DNA from: Rana temporaria
Lineage: Eukaryota; Chordata; Amphibia; Anura; Ranidae
Assembly (NCBI RefSeq): GCF_905171775.1
Contig: NC_053492.1
Location: forward strand, 56,726,004-56,790,003
Direction: 5' to 3'
DNA length: 64,000 nucleotides
In this document: positions 37,701 to 51,103 of the stretch, in pieces
Layout: each line of letters opens with the position of its first letter
How positions within the stretch are numbered: the stretch's first letter is position 1
Notes under the pieces: model-generated
Seen by the model: only the letters and a program-made list of their open reading frames with translations
Told to the model about the DNA's origin: nothing
The model's database searches: none
Position numbers and translations under genes: made by a program

Positions 37701-40700
37701 GGAAGCACAGAACTTGATGGCACTTACAAATGTTGATACCCCTTTAAAAGGTGGGCTTAACACGCCCCTCCATGAAAGTGATTTCACAGGGGTAACTCCG
37801 CAGCGACAAGTGGTGCAGACCCCAAACACGGTGCTGTCCACAACACCATTCAGGTGAGAAAAAACACTCTGCTTATTTGCAATCGGCTAAAGTGTGTGGC
37901 TGCTTTTCTCGCTGATCCAGCAGCTCATCCCAGTGGTAGTCATGGTAGCAAGGCATTTACAAGGCTGCTGAAGTTTTAAGGGTATACACATTTAATAGCC
38001 AGATGACTCATTTATGCTGCGTGTAGATTACTGCTCAAAATGTTCAATTATAGACGCAAATCAAACGCATTTCATGCTTTTTAATTGCTTAAAGAAGAAC
38101 TCTGGGATTCTGATAACATTTTCACATTAGCCCTGTGTAGTTAGTTAGGCAAAACTGCTAATTTGATTTGGATTAAAAACGCATGCCGTGTGCAAAATTC
38201 ACAGTTTAAAAATTTGTGACGTGATCTCTTTACACAGAATTTTCTCTATCCCTGGGCTCAAGGAGAAGGGATCTCTGAGGTGGCGACATTACTTTGTTAG
38301 TGTTTGTCACCACTAAGGATGAGCTCAGGCGTGTTCGCAACTTCACGCGCCCGCCAGGAAGCTGACACTCCGCAGCGGTAATCACAGGCAGTGAGACCTT
38401 TCCCGATTCGCGGCTCCACAGATCAGGAAATGTGTCTTTACCTGTGATTAGTGCTGTGGAGTGTCAGCTTCCTGGTGGGTACATGGAGTTGCGAACACGC
38501 CTAAGCTCATCCTTGGTCACCACATACGAACACTGCAAATCTCATCATGCCCTGGGATTTAGAGTCTGAATGGGTGGCAGTGTGGATGGGACTGTGATAG
38601 TTTATGGGATGAGTTGGACTCCTGGCTTGTCCATCTAACACCAGGAGATGGACCAGAGAGGCCCAGGCTCCTGGTTTAATCTGCCCACTGTACAGCATAG
38701 TTGGGTGGTCAAGCTATTAGTCTGATTTCATCTGGTACACGCCCACAGTCCCGCTCATATTCAGACTGTAGTTCTAAGTAAATCAAGATCTTGAAGCGGT
38801 GAGTGGCACAAATGGTCTCGGGGCTCCCGGTCCAATCCACCCACAGTCTGAATGAGCACTGGAAAAATGTCTGCACCAAAAAGGACGACAGTCACCCTAT
38901 AGATGTTAAGTGAATCTTCTAGTTAAGACCTAGTTTGCACTTTGTGCAAGGTTGAGCTTGGCAAAGAAAAAGAGTACCGTTTTATAATTTTTACAAGTCT
39001 TATCTGGAACTGCCTGCTGAGGAGGCTTTTTTCAAGCCCCCCTCGTTCCTGAAATTCTTTCCTATCTTACAAAAATAATTCTCTTCTGTGTTGCAAGCTT
39101 TCCTGTCTCAATTAATGCAACTTTTTGCTTCCTTTGATAGCAAGGACTTCAAATGTCCAATCTCGCTTTCTCCGGTGTAGAATTGTTCTTTCTTTTATGT
39201 TGTAAGATTGTCACAATAGGCTCTAGTCTTCTGGGTTGGGGCAGAGTTCTGGACAACCTCTCTGTTCGAGGTTGTTGGTCTCTGGATGACTCCTGGAGTT
39301 GCTAGTCATTCATCTGTCATTACTTCACTAGATCCTTCAATCAGACAGTGGCATAGTTGTGGCTTGCATCAATTACAATTGTATTCATTTTATTTTATGG
39401 ATAAGGTAACCAGGGCAGCTAAGACAATGCAAAGATGGGAAGATGGATGAAATCACAATTTTTGTGATATTCAAAGCTGATCAGAAACCAGGGGCTTACT
39501 CATTCCACTTGGTTCCACCTGTAATCAAAAAGTATTACTTTTTGGTGACAACCTCCTAAATAGAATTCACTCTGGTTATTGGTTAAAAATGTATAAGTAC
39601 AATTTTAATTATTGATCTGCATTAACCATCTTATTTTCTAGAACGCCCTCCCAGAGCACTGACGGTTTAACCCCTCGTAGTGGCATGACTCCAAAGCCAG
39701 TTATTGGCACCACACCAGGTAGAACACCACTGCGAGACAAGCTGAACATAAATCCAGAGGACGGATCTGTAGATTATAATGACCCAGCTTACATAAAGCA
39801 ATTGGTAAAAAAGCACTTTTATATGTCTTTTATTTTTGTTTGCAGTCTATTCTTAGAAATGTTTCTATCCGGGCTTTAGTTAAACTTTCAGTTTAAATTT
39901 GCTAAACACATTCCAGGTGCATCAAAACAAAATATGTGAATTTTTTTTTATTTTTTTTATTTACATCCTAAGTAGAAAAGTCTCGCCCCTGCCAGCATGC
40001 TATAGCAAAGGAACCTTGCTCCATGTTTAGAAGCAGCGGTCTCTCTGCAGTGGTCCTCACACAGCATGCTGAGTCTGTGCCAGGAACTCTCTCAAGTTGA
40101 GACCAGAAACGGAGAAACAGAAGACAATAGTATCTCTCTGCAGGCAGGGGAAAGGTTTTTCTACCTGGGCTGTGGCTGCTTTCTAAAAAAAAAATTGTAA
40201 GACCTTGCACGCCTTTTGTGAGGGCACTGTGTACATACTGACCGATGCTGTCAAAGGAAAAAATATGTACATTGCTGCTTAACTGCTGTAGCGTGCTTTA
40301 GCGCTTTGCAGTATATCTTTAGCTGAATAATTGGTCATGAATTGCAAAGGTCCTCCGAATGATAAATTAAAGGGTTAACAGCAAAGGACTTTATTTTTGC
40401 ATCTTTAAAGCCAAAATCTTGCCAAATACAGAGTTGAAATACTTGGTGGTATGGTATATACGAATAGGACCATGCCTCTGTTCAGATTCTGGCATCTTGT
40501 TTGCTTTTCCAGCATTCACTTTAGACTGTTAATGAGGCAATGCATTATAGACATAATAATTACCATTAGCATGTAAGTTGGAAGTTCTTACCAACCCTAA
40601 TTATAACTATTGAATTTAACACAAGATTTTGAGGACAGCCAGGTTCTATTTTTTACCCTTTACTGGATCAAAAACTGATTAGGAAAGGATAAGACAGAAT

Positions 40701-43700
40701 TTTAAGGCTGGGTTCACACTTCAGCACGGAGCCGCTCACAGCAGGAGTCTGGTGTATCCTTTTTCTCAACTTCAGGTCCCATTTCAGTCCAAATTTTTGG
40801 CTGAATTCAGACTAGAAGATGCAATTCACACAATTGTGCAGTTTGCACTTTAGCCGCTCCGGAGATGTGTGAACCAGTTCCATAGAGTGACACAATCTCC
40901 TGACATGCGAATTGGATGCGGTGAAATCCACATCCTATTTGCAATAGTGTGAACCCAGCCTGAATGTACCTAAGTAGAGTTACAAATATCCAGCACTAGC
41001 TCTTCCTAAATACAAGCGCTTTTGGGAACAGTGAAATAAAAAAAATATGAGATCTAAAACGCGCCTCCCTCAAATTGATCACAATGGCAGGAGCCTAGGG
41101 GAGCTGTGTTCACCTCACGCTGGAAGCAGGTTGTACATTAGAAGTCACAAGACTGCTCTAAGTGCTGTTGAAAAAAGTTATATAGTGTGAGATCCAACCC
41201 CTGTGCTGCCGAATGAGCGTGAGGAGATATCCATTCAGAGATGACCTCAGAGATTGTTGATTGATGCTTACTTTACATCGTTGTCTGGTAAGAGTCTTCT
41301 CATAAGAGGGTGGTCTATCCCCCCTTAGTCTCACGAGTGTAGGTGTTGGTGGCAGATCATCGTGGAAAATGTATGATGTGTATTTTTTATAGAACTGAGA
41401 AACTCTGGTTTAGGTCCTAATTCAATTGCCTTGGCTTTAACCTGTTTTGCTGTTGAGTGAATATTGAATGTTCATTACCTAACCCTATAACGCATCTCAT
41501 TATATACACAAAGGAAAGAGAATCCCGAGAACACCTACGCCTTGGTTTAATGTCTCTACCAACCCCAAAGAATGACTTTGAGATTGTCCTGCCAGAAAAT
41601 GCTGAGAAGGAACTGGAAGAGCGCGACAATGAAGAGATGTTTGTAGAAGATGCAGCAGATATCGAGGCTCGCAAACAGGTGGGGATCATTCTCTGTCTGA
41701 CCTAAAGGAAAGGCATGAAGTGTTATGTTGCCCAAGAGACGATGTATCTCTAAAGTAATTTTATTGTGCTCATTTTAAAGTGTCGGTATATGTAAAGCCT
41801 ACATCTGTTTCTCAGTATGTTTCGGCATCATGTCTCCCAGTTTCTTAAACTGGTGAATCTGCTGAAAAGTTTCTTACCCAGAGATCCTGCCAACGACAGC
41901 ACTTCTGTTTCAGGGAGACAGCGCTAAGCCGTTGCCTTTCAATTAGAAGCAGTTTTGTCAGACTGCCGTGGAAGCTCCTTCAGTTGACTGTTTGACCACC
42001 TATCTGATAGACAGGCCAACAGGCATGTGGTAGGCGCTGCTGCTAATTGTGAGGCAGTGACTTAGCATTATGTGTTGATAGGTGGCATTGCATGCTTTTA
42101 GGTATAGCCTAAGCCAAAACGTTTTTTGTTTTTTTAAACTGTTTAGTCTAGTTTTATTGCCATTTGGGACTTTGTTATAAAACAAAATTCTCACTGATGA
42201 ATAATTTTCGTCAGAACAGAAAATTAAGGTTTCCTGTTCTTCTTCTTCTTAAAATGATTAATCAGTGAGGGAAAATTTGCAACAGGGACATGTGCACCGA
42301 TAAATAGCTGAACATAGGCTTTAGCCTTCCTTTGCCTTAACAATAGGCTTTTATTTGTTTCCATTGTAGATTTATTCTCCTCTTTGCATGGTGAAACCTT
42401 GTAGTTAGGACAGGATGTGAGGGTAAATCTCTCTAATGGAGAAACTCTTCCTTACTCTTATCTAAAGCTTAAAAATCTTTGGTCATACATTTTAAAGGAA
42501 AAGTATGGTGTATTTTGAGTATTTTTCCTTGAAATCATGTAATATTTTACATTTTCTTTACATTCTCTTCCATATTTCTATTATATTACAATGAGTTGAG
42601 CCACTTTAGGCAAAAACAAAGCCCCGGTGTGTGAGATACTCATTCATCCTAATTCCCTCTTGGCCCCATCATTGTGCAGGAAGACTAATTCCTTAAGGGC
42701 TGTGTTCTGTCCACTCTGCACTCAAATCGCACTGCCTGTGATTTCTGCTGCAGTTGTCAATATATTCTTGACAACACCACTAATAAGGATCCCAAACACA
42801 GTGCGTTTGCCTGCACCAGATCTGTGCGATTTGGTGAGGTGCGTCTTTGAAAAGTAGTGCTTGAACTTCATTTTGTGCTATTTCAGTCCATTAAAACAAG
42901 CTGAAAATTCACAGCACACTGAATCGCACAGGAGTCGCATAGGCGCGCAACATAAAAGAAAAGGAGGCTTCAAATCAACTCCAGAGGACCAATTTGTTGA
43001 CTAGTTTTGACATTCAATACAAGTGGGGGATACCGACTCACCCAATGGGGGTGGCACCTTTTCCTTAGGCCCTGAACTCAGACATGTGGAGAAAAAGGAG
43101 GGGAAAGAACCAGAGGAGTTCAAATGGGGACAAAGGTCTCTAAATATAGTGTGAAAAGATAATGGGCAGATGATATGAAAAATACACATCTTTTAAAAAA
43201 AGATTTTTATTTTTCATCTGTCATGTCATCTGCCTATTATCTTTTTACACTATATTTAAAGCTGAGTTCCACCCAAAAATTGAACTTCCGCTTTTTGGAA
43301 AACCAACCCCCCCCCCCCCCTCTTTTCGGTGTCACATTTGACACCTTTCAGGGGGAGAGGGGAGCAGATACCTGTGTAATCCATGTATTTGCTCCCACTT
43401 CCAGGCATAGATCACCGCAGTGACCTACGCCACATCCAGCGCCTACTCCGTCCCCCCGCCTGTCTTCTGGGAGACACATGGGTCCGTGACGAAGTGCAGC
43501 ACAAGTCGCGTATGTGCAGTAGGAAACCAGGAAGTGAAGCCGCAAGGCTTCACTTCCTGATTTCCCTTACCGAAGATGGCCTCGGCAGCACCCGAGAGCC
43601 GAGGGAGGGATCAGATTTGGGTGCCAGCATCGTGGGCGCCCAGGACAGGTAAGTGTTCTAATATTAAAAGTCAGCAGCTGCAGTATTTGTAGCTGTTGAC

Positions 43701-46700
43701 TCTTAATATTATTTATTTTACGGCGGAACTCTGCTTTAATACCATTTAAGAATTATTCATAACAAAGGTGAAGACTGCAGTCCTGACCAATCCTTTGTCC
43801 CAATTTGAACTCCTCGGGTTCCTTCCTTTCCTTTTCCGCCTCATAAGAGCGCAGGCTGTAAATTTGGGTACATGTATACACATGTAGATCGCCTGTAAGA
43901 TACTTTTTTTGTCAGCAGGAGTATAGTATAATTTCTCTTTGCTTAGGCTTCATGTACACTACAGATCTTAAACTTGAGTTTACAAGCTTTTGGCGTTCTT
44001 TTGCCAAAGCTCCTGAACTCAACTACATAACAGCCTGTTTATCTATGTACACAAAGGCTTTTAGCAGAGTTTAGGAGCTGCTGCAGTTAGGTGAGCTTCA
44101 ACCTCCCTCTCTTGAAAGTGGAAGAATCGCGTTCAGGATAGGAACATTTTGACCATCAACCGCGGGAAAAGTGCAAAATTGTGGCGTAATTTTGTAGCGT
44201 TTTGTGTTTTCCCGCGGCAACAGTAAATGTAGGCAGGGTGTACATGTAGCCTTATAGTCAATGATGTTGGTTACTGTTATGTTGAGAAAAATATTAAATT
44301 CTGGCAAGCAAGACTTCTCCCACCCCTAATGCAACCTTTGTTGAGATATTTCAGCTCTATGAATACTTGTGTATGCCGTGTGTGTGTTTCCCCCCCCCCC
44401 CCCATTGATGCCTTTTTTCATCTTAAAGAATAAGATTTTCTAGAAATGGCCTATGAATAATGTGATTGTTTGATTTCTTAGGCAATAAGAGATGCACAGC
44501 GGGCCAAAGAGTTAAAACAAAGGCACCGAGCGGTACAGAGGGACTTACCCAGGCCATCAGAGGTGAGCAAGACCAGTACTTGTCTATATTTCATTCACCT
44601 GAGTTTTAAACATCGAAGGAATCCAAAAAATGAAAGGAAACTTGTGGGGAAAAATGGACTATTATATTATGCATTTCCATAGACAGCAGGAAAAGTTAGA
44701 ATTAACCACTGCCTTTTAAATCTTGTATGACTTCTAGCAGAAATTTGTTTTTAGTGCTTCTACGCAATGGATTCCCAAAGATGTCAGCATTGCAAAGACC
44801 TGCTAATAGACAGGGACAGGCCCATCAGATGCTGCAGGCAAATCTGTTAAGCTGTCCGGGTCTTCGTCTATCTTGGCTGGAAAACTATTGGTTAAGGAAC
44901 CCTTAACAAAAAAAAAAGAGAAAAGTCTCCTTGAAGACAATAACATTTCTGCATGGGCAAAGTGACAGTATCTCTTGCAGTCTATCTCATTTTTGGTTTT
45001 CTAGTAAGCTGGCCATTGCACGCGATGTAATTACACCCAACAATGAGCCTTCTGTGCTCAACAATTGAACTGTGAGGCGCTAGTTTGTTAAATGTAACTA
45101 ACCTGTATTCAAAATAGAACTCTGAGGGTGACAACAGTGGCCCATCAAGTCTGTATCAACTACTTCATACATCTTCTGTGGAATCTTGCTCAGAATGTAT
45201 AGTGTAGATCACACAAATACATCTGGCAGGGAAGCTTCTGTTGGCTTGTGTAGTGACAATCCCCAATGGATTCCCAGGGTCTATGGGGCAGCTTCACTGC
45301 ATTGAATGTCAGGAGCTGCCCTGTCAACTGTTGTGAATGTTTTCCAGCAAATCCTTTTGGATTTGTTTAAAACCACTGTACCAACTTTACTATGAAACCT
45401 GGGCTGAGGCCTGTATTTAGAAAAGTAATGGCAGATAAAAGACAAGAGGTCCTTCGAGTCTCCCCCGTTTTTTTTTTTATCATTAAAGTGGAAAAAAGTG
45501 TTAAAAGCCAGCAGCTACAAATACTGCTGTTGCTGACTTAAAATTAATGGACACTTGCCTGTCCAGGGTGCTCGCAATATCGGTAGCCGAAGCCGATCAA
45601 TCGATTGGCTCTCGGCTGCCCCAATCCTCTGTGAGGGAATCAGGAAGTGAAGCGTTGCGGCTTTACTTCCTGGTTCCCTACTGCGCATTCGCGACTGTCT
45701 TCTGGAACCTGTGTGTTTCCCAGAAGACAACCGGGGGGGACCCCCGTGGCAGTCTATGCCCAGAAGTGGGGGCAAATACCTGTATTATACAAATATCTGC
45801 ATCCCCTCCCCCTGAAAAATGCCAAATGTGACACCGGGGGGGGGGAGGGTTCCGAAAAGCAGAGGTTCCATTTTTGTGTGGAACTCCACTTTAACTTTAT
45901 TGTCCGAGTATAGATCTAGGTTTGTCCCAAGCATGTTTGAAGCCATTTACTGTTGACTGTCTCCCTACCTCTGCTGGTAGTTTATTCCAAAACAGCACCA
46001 CCCTGATCCAAAACATTGGTAATCTAGTCAATAAAATCAATATGTCCTTGGGAATGCCACTGCACAAATACAAGTACATGGCATTTTATAGCAAAACATG
46101 AACAGAAAAAAACAAAAAATACTATTTGTGAGACTTGCCTGAAAACTTAATAAACAATGTGTAAAAATAGGGAGCTATCAGTTAATCTATATAGACAATG
46201 ATTTGTGCCCACCCACCACACTGCTCATCACACCAATGTAAGCTTGACATGCTTTTAATGCAAAATTCGTGGGCACTTAAAGAGTCCCCCGCTTCCTTTT
46301 TGCAACTTGCAACAGCTCCCCCACCCCTCAAGAGTATGGGATGTGCCTAAAGAAATTTGTGACCCTGTAGCTAAAAATGAAATTCCTTCAATCCAAGTAA
46401 ATACTAATAAACATAATAGATACACTATAGTGGTGCATAGATGACGCTACTTGAAAAATATACATGGTCAGCAACACGTGGTCAATGACGTTGAAACGAT
46501 GCTCAAATGGTACTAAGGGGCCCAAAGCGATCCATGCAAAAATCCCCCACACCGTTACACCACCAGCCTGAACCGTTGATACAAGACGGGATGCATCCAT
46601 GCTTTACACCAAATTCTGACCTACCATCTGAAATTGAGACTCATGAGATTTTTTGCAATCTTCTATTTAATTTTGGTGAGCCTGTGCGAATTGTAGCCTG

Positions 46701-49700
46701 TTTCCTGTTCTTAGCTGACAGGAGTGGCTCCTGGTGTGGGCTTCTGCTTCAAGGCATTTTTGTCTGCGCAACTGCCGCTAACTGGATATTTTCTCTTTTC
46801 CGGACCATTCACTGTAAACACTAGAGATGGTTGTGCGGGAAAATCCCAGTAGATCAGCAGTTCTTGAAATACTTAGACCAGCCTGTCTGGCAACAACAAT
46901 CTTGCCATGTCCAAAGTCGCTTAAATCCCTCTTTTTCCCCATTCTGATGCTCGGTTTGAACTTCAGAAAGTAGTCTTCACCATGTCTAGATGCCTAAATG
47001 CATTGAGTTGCCAAATTTTAGGGTGTGCTGAATAGTCTGGCGGTGATGACGAACCCTGGCACCCCAGTTGTTTTGGAACTACATTTCCCATGATGCTCAT
47101 ACACTCTGCAGTGTAGTTCCAAAACATCTGGGGTGCCAAGGTTCGCCATCACTGCTCTATGAAATGGAGTTCTCAGAAACCTCTCCCTCCTTTTCCTAAA
47201 GTGTCAAAGGCAAGTGTGAAGAGGTGACAGCAGGGTACTAGAGCAGTAGGTTGTGTTTTAAATTGGAGGTTTCACTTGGGCATTACCTGCCGAACGTTGG
47301 AGGTTTCCATCAGGTCTGAAGTTGTAATGTTGGTCCTGTATCCTAGGTAAATGAAACGATATTGAGGCCTGGGAATGTAGAGCCACCACTGACAGAGCTG
47401 CAGAAAGCTGAAGAGACCATCAAAAAGGAAATGATCACAATGCTTCACTATGACTCTGTCCACAATCCGTTTGGGGACAATGCAACAAGCAAGAAAGGGA
47501 AGATGCCAAGTTCTGTTACAACCAACGCCGAGCATGTGACCTACTTGGAACAGAACACCTATGAAAAAGTGTCTCAAGAAGAGCAAAAATATGTAAGTAA
47601 AAGAAATGACGACATCTTATGATGCAGTGCTGGGAAGCCTAGCTCTATCTGATAGTCTGACTCTGCTAAATGGTTGTACTTTACCATACAGAAATTATAA
47701 CAGCACATGTATATGTATATTTGCCTTTTTTTTATTTTTTTATTTTTTTTTATTTGATTGTTTGGGGCTTTTTCTATGCGGTACCACATGCCAAGGACTT
47801 CCACAAGTATTTCCTACCGGAAGAAAACTGGTCAGCCAATCTAAACTGACAGCAGCGATAACATTTTCCAATGTAGTTTGGTCATGTGACCAGCTGCTGC
47901 AAGAACCTCGAGCTGTGGCTTTTGCCATGAAAGAGAGAAAAAGTATTTCAGGGCTTCTAGTACCTCTTGAATTTAATAGAACAGGTTGTTCAGTGTTGTG
48001 GAAAGTCTTATTTGTTTGTCTGTTCAGGTATCAGGTCATGGTATATCCAGTAATAATTGCTCTGGATTCATTTGGGGGGATTTACTAAATCTGGAGCGTG
48101 CAAAATCTGGTGAAGCTTTGCATAGAAATCGATCCGCTTCCAAATTTTAGACCTGGTTCACACTGGTGCACTGGTGCATTTTGACATGTGGTTTGGTATG
48201 CCAATGGCACCGTCCTAATCGGTGAGACGCCGCATTGATTTCAAAAAGTAGTTTCTGTACTACTTTTTGCGATTTTGGCCCGCGATTTACATTGACATCT
48301 GTGTAGAAACCTGCACAGATATCTCTGAAATCGCGGGCGAAATCGGGAGTGAAATTGTGCGAGTTCAACTGAACTCGCATGGCTTCATTCCTGCAGCCCA
48401 TTGTGAACCTGGGCTTATTGTCAAAGCTTAAATGAACAAGCTGAAGTTAAAAGCTGATTGGCTAGCATGCACAGTGCACCAGATTCTGAGTGCTCCAGTT
48501 TAGGTAAATCTTCCCCATTGTGTAATGTTAAAAAGGTTTTGTAAATTGGGCACTTCTTTGGTTCCTAGAGTCGGGAAGATACCCCCAGCATTTATATCCA
48601 CACCTTAATTAGGATGAGCTTAGGCGTGTTCGCACGTGTAGAGCCCGCCAGGAAGTCGGCACTGCACAGCATTCTACACAGGCAGGCAGTGAGACATTTT
48701 CCCGATCCGTGGCTGCAGAGATCGAGAAATGTCTTGGTGCTGTGCAATGCCGACTTCCTGGTGGGCTCTACACGTGCGGGCTGTGAACACGCCTGAGCTC
48801 ATCCTTACTTGGGACACCTTAATCTTCTTGAAAATAAAGATGCGGTTTAGTAGCATTACAGAACAACTCCAGTTGAATGTGACGAATACTAGATATACTT
48901 CATTAAAAGTGCCAAGAATGGCAGCAATAATGAACCAGTCCAGTGCAATTGGCATTGTTGCATTGTTTTCAGTGTAAACACTTAGCCCCCTCCCGCAATG
49001 TACTGCAGACGCTGTAGACAAAACAATGTGCCTGTACATCGCTGCCTACTTCTTGGTACCCCCGGTCGGCACGCGCTGTATTTGTACACAGCGGGAGCCT
49101 GTCCACAAATTGAGGCTGGGACTTGCTGATCGGCTGTGTACGATCACAGCCCACAGCTCTGTGTTGGTAAACAACACAGAGCTCTGTACAGAGGGAGAGA
49201 TCTGTCAGTTTTTCATCCCTCTTTCATCCCCCCTCCCCTGGTTGGCTGACTGACTTTGACAGCCGTGGGAGCCAATGGCGCCGCTGCTCTACCTCAGCCA
49301 ATCACGAGGAGTGTACTGGATGGCTGAGGGGATTGTGGACATCGCTAGAGAGAAGGGGCTCAGATAGATAATTAGGGGGGGTGCTGGGAGGCTGCTACAC
49401 ACAGGTTTTTTACCTTGATACATTTAATGCGTTAAGATTAAAAAAAAAAAAACCTTCTGCCTTTCCAACACCTTTAACCCCTTTCCAGCCAGTTTCATTG
49501 GTACAGTGACCATTTATAGTTGACTGTTATAATGTTAGTGGCCGGTTAGTCAGTTCCCCCCCTAGCGTCTGTGTCAGATTGCCCACCGCACTATTGCATT
49601 CCCATTATAAGTTGTCGATCACCACCATTCGTAGTATAAAAAGAAAATTGGAAGATAGAAATTCCAGTATATATGCCAAAGTTTGTAAACACTATAACTC

Positions 49701-51072
49701 ACACAAACCAGCAATAAGCACTTTATAGTGTGTTTTTTTTTTATATATATATAGATAATTAAAAACTTGGCAGAACACATTTTGGTTAAAATTGCTCAAG
49801 ACTTTTTTTTTTATTGTATATGTTTTATAGCAGAAAGTAAAAAATCAATTTTTTTCTCCTTCAAAATCTTTTGTCTTTTGCTCGTTTATATAATAATAAT
49901 AATAATAATAAAAAACCCTGTGGTTATCAAATCCCACCAAAAGAAAACTTTTTATTTATGTGAAAACAAAATGATATAAACTTTGGGTACAGTATATTTA
50001 ACAGTTTAAATAGCACAGTGCTAAATAGCAAAAAAATGTCCTAGTCATGAAGGGGTAATATCTTTCAGAGCTGAAGTGGTTAAAATGGAAATGGTACTGT
50101 AAGCGGCCTATAGTATTCGAAGGGGAACTGTAGTGTATTTTCTGTTTGTAAAGTTTGATCTTTTGCTTTTTTTTTTTTCTTCTCTACATTGAAACCTCTG
50201 TAGTTGATTTAATAAATGTTTTTTTTTGTTTTTTTTTTGGAATATAGAAACTTACTGTTTAGATATTTTATCAAACCGTTTTGAGACGGTCCCTGTGGTT
50301 ATAATATTGATCTTTACCAAAACCAATACAGCCTTAGGAAATAAACCATATCCACCACTGTTGGCATCAGAGCCTGATTGCCTCTAGCTCTAAGGAGAAG
50401 CAGAGAAGCCGTAGAATAGTGTCTATAGTAGACTTGGAGACATGCAGTAAGTGTACATTCCCCTGCAGTTGGACAGGAAGTCATCCAACAAGGATGGGGG
50501 GGATTGAAGTAATTGATGCAATATACAAACTTTTAAACGATATAATAGAGCTGCACGATTCTGGCCAAAATGAGAATCACAATTTTTTTGCTTAGAATGA
50601 AGATCACGATTCTCACGGCGTAAAATCTTTTATATTTTATACAAAAAAAAAAATGGGCTAACTTTACTGGCCAGTTTTTTTTTTTAATTCATTAAAGTAA
50701 TTTTTTCCAAAAAAAATGCATTTAAAAAGACTGCTGCGCAAATACAGTGCAACATAAAATATTGCAACAACCGCCATTTTATTCTCTAGGGTCTCTACTA
50801 AAAAATGATATAATGTTTGGGGGTTCTAAGTAATTTTCTAGCAAAAAAAAATAATGATTTTAACTTGAAAAGAGCTGTCAGAAAAAGGTTTGGTGTTTAA
50901 GTGGTTAAACGTTCCTAATTTACATACAGAAGTTTATTCCTTTGATGTAAAAGTCAATGTGATACAATGTTTAGACTTAACCACTTAAAGACCTTAGGTG
51001 TTTTTCAGATTTGGTGTTTGCAAGACTAAAACAGTTTTTTCTGCTAGAAAATTACTTAAAACCCCCAAACAT

Positions 51073-51103
<31 letters not shown>

